DNA from: Bacteriovoracales bacterium
GTDB lineage: Bacteria > Bdellovibrionota > Bacteriovoracia > Bacteriovoracales > Bacteriovoracaceae
Assembly (NCBI GenBank): GCA_030149295.1
Contig: JASBRV010000011.1
Span: 1 to 64,000, forward strand
Direction: 5' to 3'
Length of the DNA: 64,000 nucleotides
Shown here: piece by piece, positions 19,630-29,126 of the stretch
How positions within the stretch are numbered: position 1 is the first letter of the stretch
Layout: every line of letters starts with the position of its first letter
Notes under the pieces: generated by a model
What the model saw: the letters and a program-made list of their open reading frames with translations, nothing else
Databases searched by the model: none
What the model was told of the DNA's origin: nothing
Translations under genes and position numbers: made by a program

Positions 19630-21225
19630 TTAAGGACTTAGCTCCCCAATACTCATGCTAGGATCGCCCAATAAATGATACCAAAGTAAATTTTCTTTAG
19701 CGGCATCAAGATCTTCATAGGTGCTTAGGAGATGGAGTTGACCCGCACTAATCGCTTGAAAGAGAGGAACATCGCTCTTAGTTCTGAGAGACTCATTAAT
19801 TCCAATCGCCATAAGGGCCGGAGGGTCCCAACTAATATCCACACTGCCCCCAAAGAACGCCACTGAACCAATAGGCCTTCCATCAGCACGGGCCGTTTGA
19901 AAAGTTTCCCCAAGACGAGCGCTATTATTAAAGCGGCCATTTTGGCAGGCGACATCAATGATAATAGGCTTCACTCCTTCAGCCCTAAGCTCTAAAACAT
20001 CTCGAGAATGGTATTCCCCCTGGGTCAAGGAGCTCCAGCTATTACCCGAGCCATGACCGATATAATTAAGCCAACGAGCACCAGTATTTAGGGCCTGGTT
20101 GATGTCATGACTATTGGAGTTGGCATCATCTTGAAAAAAAGTTTCTGTGGTAAAGAAATACTCCTCTTCAAAAGGGGCGGTCATTTGCTTCATATAATCC
20201 ACATCACTAGGGTCCCATCCCTCATTAGAGGCAATACCAATGATTTGGTGTGAGCCCTGACTATCGGCCCAAAGCCCTTGATCATATTCTTGTATTTTAT
20301 CAATTTGAGAATCAATCTCTCGATCATCTCTTCCTACCATCCGCCCATAGAAGACATCGGCGACAAGATCACCCTGACCCCCATGAGTAAAATAGGGAAA
20401 GTCACTTGGTGTTTTAAGATCAGAAATTGTCTCAACTCTAAAAGGTGGAATATCCTGTTCAAAACCAAAGAAGACGGCATACTGGTAATCAAAGTCGGCA
20501 TAGATATTTCGAAGAGAGACCCTCAGATCCTCAGCACTGCCTGCAATATCTTCATAAATGAAGCTCTTCACCTCAAAGCCAAGAGACTCCTTATAGTTTT
20601 TAAAACGCTCCATGCTCCCCTTTAAGTGGCGTGACCCCACAAGAATCATTTTCTTATTGGCCTCTTTAATTTGCGGTGCCCTTAACTCCTGACCCAAGCG
20701 ATGGGTTAAGCGAAGAGATAGATCGTGAAAGCGAAAAATACCTTTTGTTCCTTGAAGAAGAGGGCGAATAACAACCTGGCTAATGGGCATCCCTCTGTAG
20801 TCACCAAGATCTACGATTTCCACCATAGATCTTCCCCCATCCTCATAGGACTCAAGATTCAAGGGGTAACTCACCTCTTTATTAAGGTCACAGCGACACG
20901 GTAATAAAGGAGCAGGCAGCGCCTTTCCGGGAAGGAGGTCCTTATAACTAAAGTCCACATCAGCTTGCAGGTCCACCGCTTTTGCCGCCACTAGGAAACT
21001 ATAATAAGGAAGACTTGGTGCCCCCGGTGTTTGAGCATTTTTAAGGCCTTCTATATGAAAGAGCGTAAAGTCTTCTTTAAGAGGACTCACACTGAGCTTT
21101 CGTGCCTTAAGTGCGGAGAGCTCAACTTTGAGGTCCCATTGGTTAGAGTTTTGATTAAAATCTATTTGGCCATAGGTCAATTCACATAAAATGAGACCTA
21201 GCAGCATAAAAATTTTTGCAGGCAT
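19630..21225 (-). CDS. Gingipain-like (peptidase C25 family) protease, exported
   Basis: LNYIGHGSGNSWS (His) and IDVACQNGRF (Cys); signal peptide at MPAKIFMLLGLILCELTYG. Confidence 0.8.
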   Translation of the reverse strand: MPAKIFMLLGLILCELTYGQIDFNQNSNQWDLKVELSALKARKLSVSPLKEDFTLFHIEGLKNAQTPGAPSLPYYSFLVAAKAVDLQADVDFSYKDLLPGKALPAPLLPCRCDLNKEVSYPLNLESYEDGGRSMVEIVDLGDYRGMPISQVVIRPLLQGTKGIFRFHDLSLRLTHRLGQELRAPQIKEANKKMILVGSRHLKGSMERFKNYKESLGFEVKSFIYEDIAGSAEDLRVSLRNIYADFDYQYAVFFGFEQDIPPFRVETISDLKTPSDFPYFTHGGQGDLVADVFYGRMVGRDDREIDSQIDKIQEYDQGLWADSQGSHQIIGIASNEGWDPSDVDYMKQMTAPFEEEYFFTTETFFQDDANSNSHDINQALNTGARWLNYIGHGSGNSWSSLTQGEYHSRDVLELRAEGVKPIIIDVACQNGRFNNSARLGETFQTARADGRPIGSVAFFGGSVDISWDPPALMAIGINESLRTKSDVPLFQAISAGQLHLLSTYEDLDAAKENLLWYHLLGDPSMSIGELSP

Positions 21226-21407
21226 AGAAATTTCCTTTTTGGGTCTATTTCTGCCTATCGGTCCTATGGACGCCCTCTCCAACGCTTCGGCCCCATTATG
21301 ACGTGCCTAGGCAATAACAACCGCTCAGGAAAATCACGCCTGACAAATCCCCTCGGAATTGATAAGACATGACCTCTAGAAATTTGAAGATCTTCGGAGC
21401 CCAACCA

Positions 21408-22304
21408 ATGCTTAAAGCACTAGCCCTCTCTTTATTACTTGTCCTCACCGCTTGCCAAAATGAAGCCCCCCTAGGAACGAAAGATAATCCTGTAAAGCTT
21501 TACTTCACCCCAAGTGTGGATGCGGACACCATCTCAAGTAACTCTAAAGAGTTCATTAACTTCCTTGAAAAAGAGACAGGCCTGATCTTTAAAACTGGTA
21601 TCCCAACCAACTATGTTGCTGTTGTTGAGGCCTTTGGGTCTCTGAGAGCCGATATCGGTGTGATGAATAGTTTTGGTTACCTGATGGCCAATGAGAAATA
21701 CGGCGCAAGTGCAAAACTTCGTGTTCTTCGCTATGGGCACGACTATTATCAAGGTCAAATTTTGGCCCACGTCGACTCGGGTATTAAAAGTGTCGAAGAC
21801 CTTGATGGCAAGAAGATGGCGTTTGTCGATCCCTCTTCAACTTCAGGTTATATGTTTCCCCTCAAAATCATGAAAGAGGCCAATGTCAGTCCAGGAAATA
21901 TGACCTTCGCCAATAAACACGACAACGTCATCATCATGATCTATCAGAAACAGGTCGATGCCGGAGCGACCTACTACTCCGCTCCTAGTGAAGATGGTTC
22001 TATTCGTGATGCCAGAAGCCGTGTTAAAACTCAATTTCCAGATGTTGAAGATAAAATTAAGATTGTCGCGATCACTGACAAAATCCCTAACGATCCCTTT
22101 GTTTTCAGAAAGGATCTTCCTAAAGACATCGTTGATAAATTCACCAAAGCTCTAAAGAAGTTCATCGCAACGGAGCAAGGGCGTGATATTTTTAAAAGAA
22201 TTTATTCAGTAGAAGGAGTCGTTGATACCTCTGATAAAGATTACGACTCCCTTAGAGAGATGGTTAAGGCCATCAACCTTGATACGGAGAAACTTGTCCG
22301 CTAG
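21408..22304 (+). CDS. phnD: PhnD-type phosphonate/phosphate ABC transporter substrate-binding lipoprotein
   Basis: Lipobox LLLVLTAC; LYFTPSVDADTISSNSKEFINFLEKETG and DPSSTSGYMFP are PhnD-like; ORF opens at 21369. Confidence 0.85.
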   Translation: MLKALALSLLLVLTACQNEAPLGTKDNPVKLYFTPSVDADTISSNSKEFINFLEKETGLIFKTGIPTNYVAVVEAFGSLRADIGVMNSFGYLMANEKYGASAKLRVLRYGHDYYQGQILAHVDSGIKSVEDLDGKKMAFVDPSSTSGYMFPLKIMKEANVSPGNMTFANKHDNVIIMIYQKQVDAGATYYSAPSEDGSIRDARSRVKTQFPDVEDKIKIVAITDKIPNDPFVFRKDLPKDIVDKFTKALKKFIATEQGRDIFKRIYSVEGVVDTSDKDYDSLREMVKAINLDTEKLVR

Positions 22305-22307
22305 AGA

Positions 22308-22670
22308 TTACTCCCTAGCGACAATCGCTCCAATATCCTTGATTCGTACCTTAGCGCGATCAAACTCGAGATGAACGACATCATTGAGAGAACGGGCCTG
22401 ACTGGGATTTTTAAATTCCACGTGGCTAAGTTCTCTCATCTTAAAGACTTTATTCTTAGAGACAACCATTTCAACTTGATCGAGATGAATCCTCTTGCCC
22501 ACTCCCGTCACTTCACCAAGATGAACTTTAAGTCCGGCCTGCCTTAATTCAGCAATCGACATATTGTGCTGCCTCAGAACTTGAAGGGCCTGCCTACCAA
22601 CTCCTGTCACTTCACCTGCAAAACTAATAAGGACAAAGAAGAATGTCATAAGAGTGAATGTCTTTTTCAT
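22308..22670 (-). CDS. Small exported protein with internal GEVTGVG repeat
   Basis: Signal peptide; GEVTGVGRQALQ and GEVTGVGKRIHL; ATGA overlap with 22667..23443. Confidence 0.55.
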   Translation of the reverse strand: MKKTFTLMTFFFVLISFAGEVTGVGRQALQVLRQHNMSIAELRQAGLKVHLGEVTGVGKRIHLDQVEMVVSKNKVFKMRELSHVEFKNPSQARSLNDVVHLEFDRAKVRIKDIGAIVARE

Positions 22671-23443
22671 TGGTAGTACTCCGGTTTCTCAGGCATAAGC
22701 TGAGTGTCACACATATTTAAAGTAAAGAAAGGAATATCCCCTTCATAAAAAGGCGACTTAAAAACATCAAGCATCTTTAAGACGGCCTCTTTTTGGATCG
22801 CTTTAATCTTCTGAATGCCCTCTTCATTTAAGCTCTCACTCATATTGTAAAAGAGGTTTCTTCCCTTACTCACTTCCCCCAATTTAAAATGGGCGGCAAG
22901 CTGAGGAAGATGGCCAAGAACGGTGTCCACATCAAGGGAGTATTCGTTGGCCACAGCAAAGTAGCGCTCCTGCCCTTTATGATTTTTAAGCTCGATGAGC
23001 TTATCACCATGCATTTGATCCAATTTCTTTAGTCCCTGAAGACCATAATTTCTTTCAATTTCTTCGCGACTAATTCCTGCACGATTAGCGCATAATTTAT
23101 AAACAAAGTAAGAGGTCGCATCTCTTAAGTAGGTACTTAACTCCGCTTGAAAAGAATGCCCCAGCGAACTTTCAACATAGGGCCCAAAAGACTCCTTTAA
23201 AAGCTCACCAAGGGGACCATCAAACTTATCAACAAGAATTGATAATCTCTTCTCGTTAGTGAGGGCACTAACAAAAGCAAGCACTGTATGGGGAGCTGGA
23301 TCTCCTTTAATTTCCTGATTCCTAATCCGTCTCAGTGTCGTAGCACCAATCCCAGATTTAAGCGCCAAAGCATTGAGGCTCATATTAGGGTGTTGATGAA
23401 AATAGCAATCAAGCATGTGCTTGAGTTGGCCTGTTAGAGTCAT
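22667..23443 (-). CDS. HTH regulator (TIGR02147/DUF4423-like layout)
   Basis: HTH region MSLNALALKSGIGATTLRRIRN then long helical domain. Confidence 0.6.
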   Translation of the reverse strand: MTLTGQLKHMLDCYFHQHPNMSLNALALKSGIGATTLRRIRNQEIKGDPAPHTVLAFVSALTNEKRLSILVDKFDGPLGELLKESFGPYVESSLGHSFQAELSTYLRDATSYFVYKLCANRAGISREEIERNYGLQGLKKLDQMHGDKLIELKNHKGQERYFAVANEYSLDVDTVLGHLPQLAAHFKLGEVSKGRNLFYNMSESLNEEGIQKIKAIQKEAVLKMLDVFKSPFYEGDIPFFTLNMCDTQLMPEKPEYYQ

Positions 23444-23589
23444 TAGATCCTCCGATGAATCTCTACTTCACTCAAACTTAGCAAAGAGTTAACATCATGG
23501 AAGATTCTCTGACATAAAAGCTTCACTTTGGGCCCAAATGTAATAATTTGAAAGTTCTTACCTACGCATTTTCATAAACTTAGAAAAAT

Positions 23590-23610
23590 TGGTGTCCCAA
23601 AAGGACACCA
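23590..23610 (-). terminator. Rho-independent terminator of 23618..24478
   Basis: TGGTGTCC-caaaa-GGACACCA, followed by ATTTTTC on the minus strand. Confidence 0.7.
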
Positions 23611-23617
23611 TCTCTCC

Positions 23618-24478
23618 TTAGTTTCTAAGATCCCAAATAGCGATCTGGCGCTTAGACTTACAGCTTCTCGTGGGGGCATGAAAGATCAGGCCACGTGGAC
23701 AATCGCTATCACCAAGAGCTGGTCGGGTTGGGCGTGTCGGTCTTGTGGGACGAGGTGGCCATGTAGGGCGTGTTGGCCTTGTGGGCGCTTGACGACAAGC
23801 TGATGAGTTCACTTTTAGCTTCATCTTCCCCACAATATCGGCGCTATCAAGGCCTATGAAAACATAGCTATCATTTCTTTGTCCCTGTGGCGTAAGATTG
23901 GCCCTCACAATATTTCTTAAATTAAAGCGATTAGCAGTATCACCACGAGTAGAACAATTTCCGGCAACCTTTATATTTCTCTTACTTGAAATAATCCAAT
24001 CATCTTCTGTAGGCCCTTGCCTCCAAATTTTTCGAGCGACAAAGTCTCTTCTCACTTCATTTCTTCTGCCAGGACCAGCAAGACCCACAAGCTGTGAGTG
24101 AAAGAAAGCCCCCGTGCCCTGATCCATAAAGGTTGACCCTCTAAAGTCAATTTGAACATCAACGCTATCAACTTTATGACCTTGGGGAATATCGGCCTCT
24201 ATAAGGACATTACAAATTTTCTGAACCACATTGCGATTAAAGCGACTGGTACGATCGTGGCCTGGAATATCGGCATCATTATCGTTATCTCCATCAAAGT
24301 TAGGAAGTTCTACAATCATCTCATTAAAGAGGACAGAAACACTCTCTCCATCAGGACTCACAACAACATCCGTACTTCCCACAGGACAACCCGTTCCTCT
24401 TGCTTCCACCCTTGAAAAACCATTTGCCGCGGCATTTAGGCTTCCCAGGATTAAAATAGCTCCTATTAATGATTTCAT
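23618..24478 (-). CDS. DUF4360-like exported protein with Pro/Thr/Arg repeat linker
   Basis: GTGCPVGSTDVVVSPDGESVSVLFNEM...; PTRPTRPTWPPRPTRPTRPTRP; start moved to 24478. Confidence 0.72.
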   Translation of the reverse strand: MKSLIGAILILGSLNAAANGFSRVEARGTGCPVGSTDVVVSPDGESVSVLFNEMIVELPNFDGDNDNDADIPGHDRTSRFNRNVVQKICNVLIEADIPQGHKVDSVDVQIDFRGSTFMDQGTGAFFHSQLVGLAGPGRRNEVRRDFVARKIWRQGPTEDDWIISSKRNIKVAGNCSTRGDTANRFNLRNIVRANLTPQGQRNDSYVFIGLDSADIVGKMKLKVNSSACRQAPTRPTRPTWPPRPTRPTRPTRPALGDSDCPRGLIFHAPTRSCKSKRQIAIWDLRN

Positions 24479-24577
24479 ACTCTCTCCTTCTCTCTTGCTT
24501 ACAAAAGTGCAAAGCAACTCTCAGGCTTAACTTATAAGGGAGAATCTCTTTTTCCTATATAAGGGAGGCTTTTCTCC

Positions 24578-24616
24578 ACCACGTGGTCAAAACAAGTGAG
24601 ACTCATTTCCACGTGG
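24578..24616. promoter_or_regulatory. Paired palindromes (ACCACGTGGT and CCACGTGG), candidate operator
   Basis: 24578-24587 and 24609-24616, centres 30 bp apart, in the divergent intergenic region of two DUF4360 genes. Confidence 0.4.
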
Positions 24617-24729
24617 CGCAGTTAGTGAATGCATTTCTTTTTTTTGATTTTCTTTTTTAAAAGGGATTTTTAAAACAGTAGCAAGAATCCAATGTTGGAT
24701 TTACCCAATAACCAAAACATGGAGAGAGT

Positions 24730-25368
24730 ATGAAAAAGTTATTATCGGCAATTACACTAGCAACACTTCTTTTAAGTTCAGCAGGAGCTAATGAAAATGA
24801 TATTTACCTTGGTGAACCAGGATACGGTGGGAGTGGGTGTCCTGCAGGAACGGCCATGGCAACACTAAGTCCTGATAAGAAAGCTCTTAGTATCATCTTT
24901 GATGAGTACTTTGTCGAAGCAGGTGCCGTTAATAGGAAGAGACTTGCCAGAAAGAACTGTTCTATTGCAATTCCGGTGCACGTTCCACAAGGGTTCTCAG
25001 TGAGTATCATCGATGTCGATTATAGAGGATATGTTTCTCTTCCTCGTCGTGCTCAGGCGCGCTTCTCAGCAGAGTACTTCTTTGCAGGTATTAGAGGGCC
25101 TCGTTACACAAAGACCTTTCGCGGACAAACAGATAAAGACTACGTTCTTCGTAACCAATTAGGTCTTCAGGCAACTGTTTGGTCAAAGTGTGGGGCTGAT
25201 GTGAACCTCAGAGTAAACTCTAGTATGATGGTTCGTGTAGCTTCAACAAGAGATGATGCTCTTGCTACTGTTGACTCAGCTGACTTTCGCTCAGGTATCA
25301 AATACAAGCTTCAGTGGAAGAGATGTAATGGTCAAGCTCCAGCAGACTCTTTCGGTCACTGGAACTAA
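24730..25368 (+). CDS. DUF4360 exported protein
   Basis: GGSGCPAGTAMATLSPDKKALSIIFDEYFVEAG, RKNCSIAIPVHVPQGFSVSIIDVDYRGYVSL. Confidence 0.85.
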   Translation: MKKLLSAITLATLLLSSAGANENDIYLGEPGYGGSGCPAGTAMATLSPDKKALSIIFDEYFVEAGAVNRKRLARKNCSIAIPVHVPQGFSVSIIDVDYRGYVSLPRRAQARFSAEYFFAGIRGPRYTKTFRGQTDKDYVLRNQLGLQATVWSKCGADVNLRVNSSMMVRVASTRDDALATVDSADFRSGIKYKLQWKRCNGQAPADSFGHWN

Positions 25369-25398
25369 TCAGTTCTTATTATTCGATTTTCCTCTAAG

Positions 25399-25425
25399 GG
25401 GCAGTGGTAACACTGCCCTTTTTTT
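25399..25425 (+). terminator. Rho-independent terminator of the 24730 gene
   Basis: GGGCAGTG-gtaa-CACTGCCC then TTTTTTT. Confidence 0.85.
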
Positions 25426-25951
25426 ATTTGAGCCTCATCTTTACAGGACGACCACTACTGTCTTCTCCATGAAACTCAACCCATCTCACATTACCAAAAA
25501 TGGTGACCTTTGAGTGAAGGCGCTTTAGGTTGTAGAGTTCACCTCTTACGAGAACCTCATTTCTCACCTGACAGGTCCCAGACTTATTGCGGTCAACTGA
25601 AACCGTCACTTGGCGGCTATCGAGGATTCCTTTCTTAGAGAATTCATCCATAGACTCTGTGACAAAGATCACTTCACTGCCAGAGACGGCCGTAGACTTC
25701 GGTTCGAGGGGACCTCTGATAAAGCCGGGTGATTCATCAAGTGATTTCCACTGACCATCTTCTTCATCCATTTTCCAATCTGCATAGACATCGCCCTTGA
25801 TTTCACAAGTAGTATCGTCATAGCGGACCTTATAATGGAGAACATTCTTCTCATTGATAGTCTTTGAGACCTTGAGAATCGTCGCCGAGCCTGCGAAAGA
25901 GGAAGTATTAAAGAGAGCAAAAATAAAGAGGGGTAGGATTTGTTTTTTCAT
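25424..25951 (-). CDS. Exported hypothetical protein
   Basis: Signal peptide MKKQILPLFIFALFNTSSFAGS. Confidence 0.65.
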   Translation of the reverse strand: MKKQILPLFIFALFNTSSFAGSATILKVSKTINEKNVLHYKVRYDDTTCEIKGDVYADWKMDEEDGQWKSLDESPGFIRGPLEPKSTAVSGSEVIFVTESMDEFSKKGILDSRQVTVSVDRNKSGTCQVRNEVLVRGELYNLKRLHSKVTIFGNVRWVEFHGEDSSGRPVKMRLK

Positions 25952-26044
25952 GGACCCCTTATACCTCTTCTTAAAAACTGGGAAGGCCCAATGAAAATGA
26001 TTTCATAGGAGTGTCAAAACTTTAGACACTTTCTCTAGAAAACA

Positions 26045-26073
26045 AAAAAGGGCCCCCTAAAGAGGCCCTTTTT
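26045..26073 (-). terminator. Rho-independent terminator of 26110..26853
   Basis: AAAAAGGGCC-ccctaaaga-GGCCCTTTTT. Confidence 0.75.
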
Positions 26074-26109
26074 AAAAGCTATTTGTTAAAATTCCTTTTT
26101 AACGATGCT

Positions 26110-26853
26110 CTAGTAAGACAATAATGCTTCTTCTGCCAGACAAGCGCGAATAGCTTTAACTAATTCTTGATTTTCACTAATAACAGTTGCTGAATTTGAA
26201 CCACCTCTAGAGTAACAACCTCCATTGGTGTGGATCCCAACAATCATTTCATCGCTTTCACGAATGATTGAAGACCCTGAGTTACCACCCATCGTATCAG
26301 CGATATGGTACATGGCCGAACCTCTTAGGCGCACAACTTCACCCGTGTGAGTTTGCTGAGCAAGGTTTCTTTCTGGATCAGAGCGGTCAAGTCCGTAACC
26401 TGTAATACGGATAAGATCACCGGCCTTAGGTCCGTTGAAATCAACATTATAGTAACCTTGAACGTCACCAGCATAGAGACCAGTTTCAGTATTAGGAAGA
26501 ACCTTAAGAACGGCCCAGTCATCACCGATTCCTGAATAATTCCAAACAGAGTTTGCTTTATCTACAGGGTAAATATCGCGGCTTTCTGGGTGCTGAATAC
26601 GTCCACCAATTGAAGGAGGTGTATTAAACTCTGCAAAGCCAAATGTTGCATCACAGTGTCCTGCTGAGATAGCACATGTTTTTCCAATCATTGTCACTGT
26701 ACAGCCACCACCGTCAGTCATTTTGCCAAGTAAACGGCCGATCTTTGGTAAAGAAGAAGGAACACGATCGTCGGTTCCACAAATAGATTTTTGACCTGCG
26801 TAAATAGATGAACTTAAAAGTAGTGAAAGCACTACGTTGCCGATAATTTTCAT
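26110..26853 (-). CDS. Trypsin/V8-like serine protease, exported
   Basis: CAISAGHC, DDWAVLKV, GGNSGSSII, signal peptide. Confidence 0.87.
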   Translation of the reverse strand: MKIIGNVVLSLLLSSSIYAGQKSICGTDDRVPSSLPKIGRLLGKMTDGGGCTVTMIGKTCAISAGHCDATFGFAEFNTPPSIGGRIQHPESRDIYPVDKANSVWNYSGIGDDWAVLKVLPNTETGLYAGDVQGYYNVDFNGPKAGDLIRITGYGLDRSDPERNLAQQTHTGEVVRLRGSAMYHIADTMGGNSGSSIIRESDEMIVGIHTNGGCYSRGGSNSATVISENQELVKAIRACLAEEALLSY

Positions 26854-27135
26854 ACTTCCTCCCTGAAGGTATTAAAATCGCTGTAGAAATAGCTTATGGG
26901 GGTGGTGTCACTTTGGCGACTGACATCTTCTTACCAAATGGCTGGATGTTATAACGACAAATTATTGACGCCTTTTTAAGAGGGGCCCTTCTTCCTAAAC
27001 CCCTGATTAATCCTGATTTATCAGGACTTTTGTGGACAAAAGAAACGTCAGCTTTTAGTATAGCCCATCAATTTAAATGTAAGATTTTGTTGATTAATCG
27101 GCACCATGGATGGGCAAAAAACAACAGGAAAATGA

Positions 27136-27915
27136 ATGACAACACAGACACAACCCATCCTGTCCGTGGAGAAACTGAATAAAGTTTATCCCAATGGAAC
27201 CCATGCTCTTAAAGGCGTGAGCTTTGACGTAAAAAAAGGTGAATTCCTTGTCGTAATTGGTCTCTCAGGCTCAGGTAAATCGACTCTTCTTCGTTGTATC
27301 AACCGCCTCCATGAGCCAACCACGGGGAGCATCCTCTTTGAAGGTAAAGATATTACCAATATTAAAGGCTCACCTCTGAGAACGCTACGCTCACGTATTG
27401 GAATGATTTTTCAGCACTTCAACCTCATTCCAAGAAAGACGGTTCTTACCAATGTTCTCACGGGCACACTCTCACGTACGGGAATTGTAAGTTCAATCTT
27501 TGGTATCTTCCCCGAGGAAGACAAGAAGAAAGCACTTTCTCTTATTGAACTGGTTGGACTCACTGGCAAGGAAAACAGAAGAGCAGACAACCTCTCTGGT
27601 GGGCAGCAACAGCGTGTGGCCATTGCTCGCGCCCTTATGCAAGACCCCAGTATCCTTCTCGCCGATGAGCCTGTCGCTTCACTTGATCCCGCAACTAGCC
27701 ACTCTGTTATGCAATACCTTAAGAAAGTAAACGAAGAGCTAGGGGTAACAATCCTTTGTAACTTGCACTTTCTCTCCCTTGTTCGCCAATATGCAACCCG
27801 AGTGATTGCCCTAAAAGACGGCAAATTAATCTATGAGGGCAGCCCAAGTGAAATTGATGAAAATTGGTTTCAAACCATTTACGGTGAAGACGCAGTAGAA
27901 GTAACAATCGACTAA
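27136..27915 (+). CDS. phnC: Phosphonate-type ABC transporter ATP-binding protein
   Basis: GLSGSGKSTLLRCINRL, LSGGQQQRVAIARAL, ILLADEPVASLDP, IFQHFNLI. Confidence 0.94.
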   Translation: MTTQTQPILSVEKLNKVYPNGTHALKGVSFDVKKGEFLVVIGLSGSGKSTLLRCINRLHEPTTGSILFEGKDITNIKGSPLRTLRSRIGMIFQHFNLIPRKTVLTNVLTGTLSRTGIVSSIFGIFPEEDKKKALSLIELVGLTGKENRRADNLSGGQQQRVAIARALMQDPSILLADEPVASLDPATSHSVMQYLKKVNEELGVTILCNLHFLSLVRQYATRVIALKDGKLIYEGSPSEIDENWFQTIYGEDAVEVTID

Positions 27916-27935
27916 ATTAAGCAGAGACAACAACT

Positions 27936-29009
27936 ATGGAAACACAAGAAACAGCACTCCCCCACACCATGGGTCCAACTGGCATCGCTCAAATGAAGAG
28001 AGTCATTAGTGCCTACACCATGGACCTTCTTCACTGGGCCTATATTGGTCTCGTGAGTTATAAAATCATCTATCAAAAAGTGATCATGGATATGCGTGAT
28101 CCAGACTTTAGCTGGAATGAGCCCGTTTTCGCTCTCGCTATCGGCGCTATCATCGCCCTTGGCCTCTTTTTTACAAAATTCAGTGTCGGTCGTGCGGTCA
28201 AAGGTCTCTACGATCTTGATGAGAACAAGAGTATTATGAAAGAGCCCTTTACCCTCTTGGGCTACTTCACTATTTTCCTCACCTTCATCGCTGGTCTCTT
28301 TATTTCACAAGTCTCTTTAAGAGAATTCTTCTCTCAGGCCGGAATGCTTGGGGCTAAGAGGATCTTTACTGCGCTTTTCAATCCTAACTTTGGGATTATT
28401 GAACCCGCAATATTCGCGGCGATTGAAACCATTTACATGGCCTTTATCGCTACAGTAACAGCGCTCCCCTTTGCCTTTCTCCTCGGATTCTTCGCGGCAA
28501 GAAACTTAATGAGCAGCTCTCCTATTCTCTTTTTCATCTACAACGCCACACGATTCTTTCTCAATATCACCCGCTCTATTGAGCCTCTGGTATGGGCGAT
28601 TATCTTTTCTGTGTGGGTGGGAATTGGTCCTTTCGCGGGAATGCTCGCCCTATGCCTCCACTCCGTATCCTCACTGGCCAAGCTCTACTCCGAGCAGATT
28701 GAAAATATCAGTGAAGGACCTATTGAAGCGATGACCGCAACTGGTGCCCATCCAATTCAGGTGATTTGGTTTGGTGTGGTTCCTCAGATTGTTCTGCCCT
28801 ACCTCTCCTTCACCATTTATCGTTGGGACATCAACGTAAGAATGGCCACTGTCATTGGTCTTGTTGGCGGCGGGGGTATTGGAACCCTTCTGATGCAATA
28901 TCAAGGGCTCGCCAAATGGAATGAAGTTGGCCTTCTCGCCATTACAATTGCCGTGATCGTTTGGGTTATGGACTATAGCTCTTCTAAAATCCGTGAATCG
29001 ATTAAGTAG
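27936..29009 (+). CDS. phnE: Phosphonate-type ABC transporter permease
   Basis: EAMTATGAHPIQVIWFGVVPQIVLPYL (EAA loop), WDINVRMATVIGLVGGGGIG. Confidence 0.93.
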   Translation: METQETALPHTMGPTGIAQMKRVISAYTMDLLHWAYIGLVSYKIIYQKVIMDMRDPDFSWNEPVFALAIGAIIALGLFFTKFSVGRAVKGLYDLDENKSIMKEPFTLLGYFTIFLTFIAGLFISQVSLREFFSQAGMLGAKRIFTALFNPNFGIIEPAIFAAIETIYMAFIATVTALPFAFLLGFFAARNLMSSSPILFFIYNATRFFLNITRSIEPLVWAIIFSVWVGIGPFAGMLALCLHSVSSLAKLYSEQIENISEGPIEAMTATGAHPIQVIWFGVVPQIVLPYLSFTIYRWDINVRMATVIGLVGGGGIGTLLMQYQGLAKWNEVGLLAITIAVIVWVMDYSSSKIRESIK

Positions 29010-29027
29010 TCTCTCCTTTTAAAGATG

Positions 29028-29047
29028 CGCTAGGGTTATACCTAGCG
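29028..29047 (+). terminator. Terminator after phnE
   Basis: CGCTAGG-gttata-CCTAGCG then TTCCTTTTATT. Confidence 0.6.
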
Positions 29048-29126
29048 TTCCTTTTATTCAATTTAAGAAACTCAATAACTCCTCTATAAATGGACCATAG
29101 TGTTCAACATCATAGAGGAGGAATCT

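Noticed and set aside
23680-23690. A further CCACGTGG inside the DUF4360-like CDS
   Set aside because: Within coding sequence; likely chance and not part of the intergenic pair.
23718-23800. Short repeated DNA units that could suggest a repeat array or CRISPR
   Set aside because: Codes for an in-frame PTRPTRP linker in the DUF4360-like protein; no spacers.
27411-27824. 137-aa minus-strand ORF antisense to phnC
   Set aside because: Shadow of a clear ABC ATPase gene; Ser/Arg/Leu-rich as expected of antisense frames.
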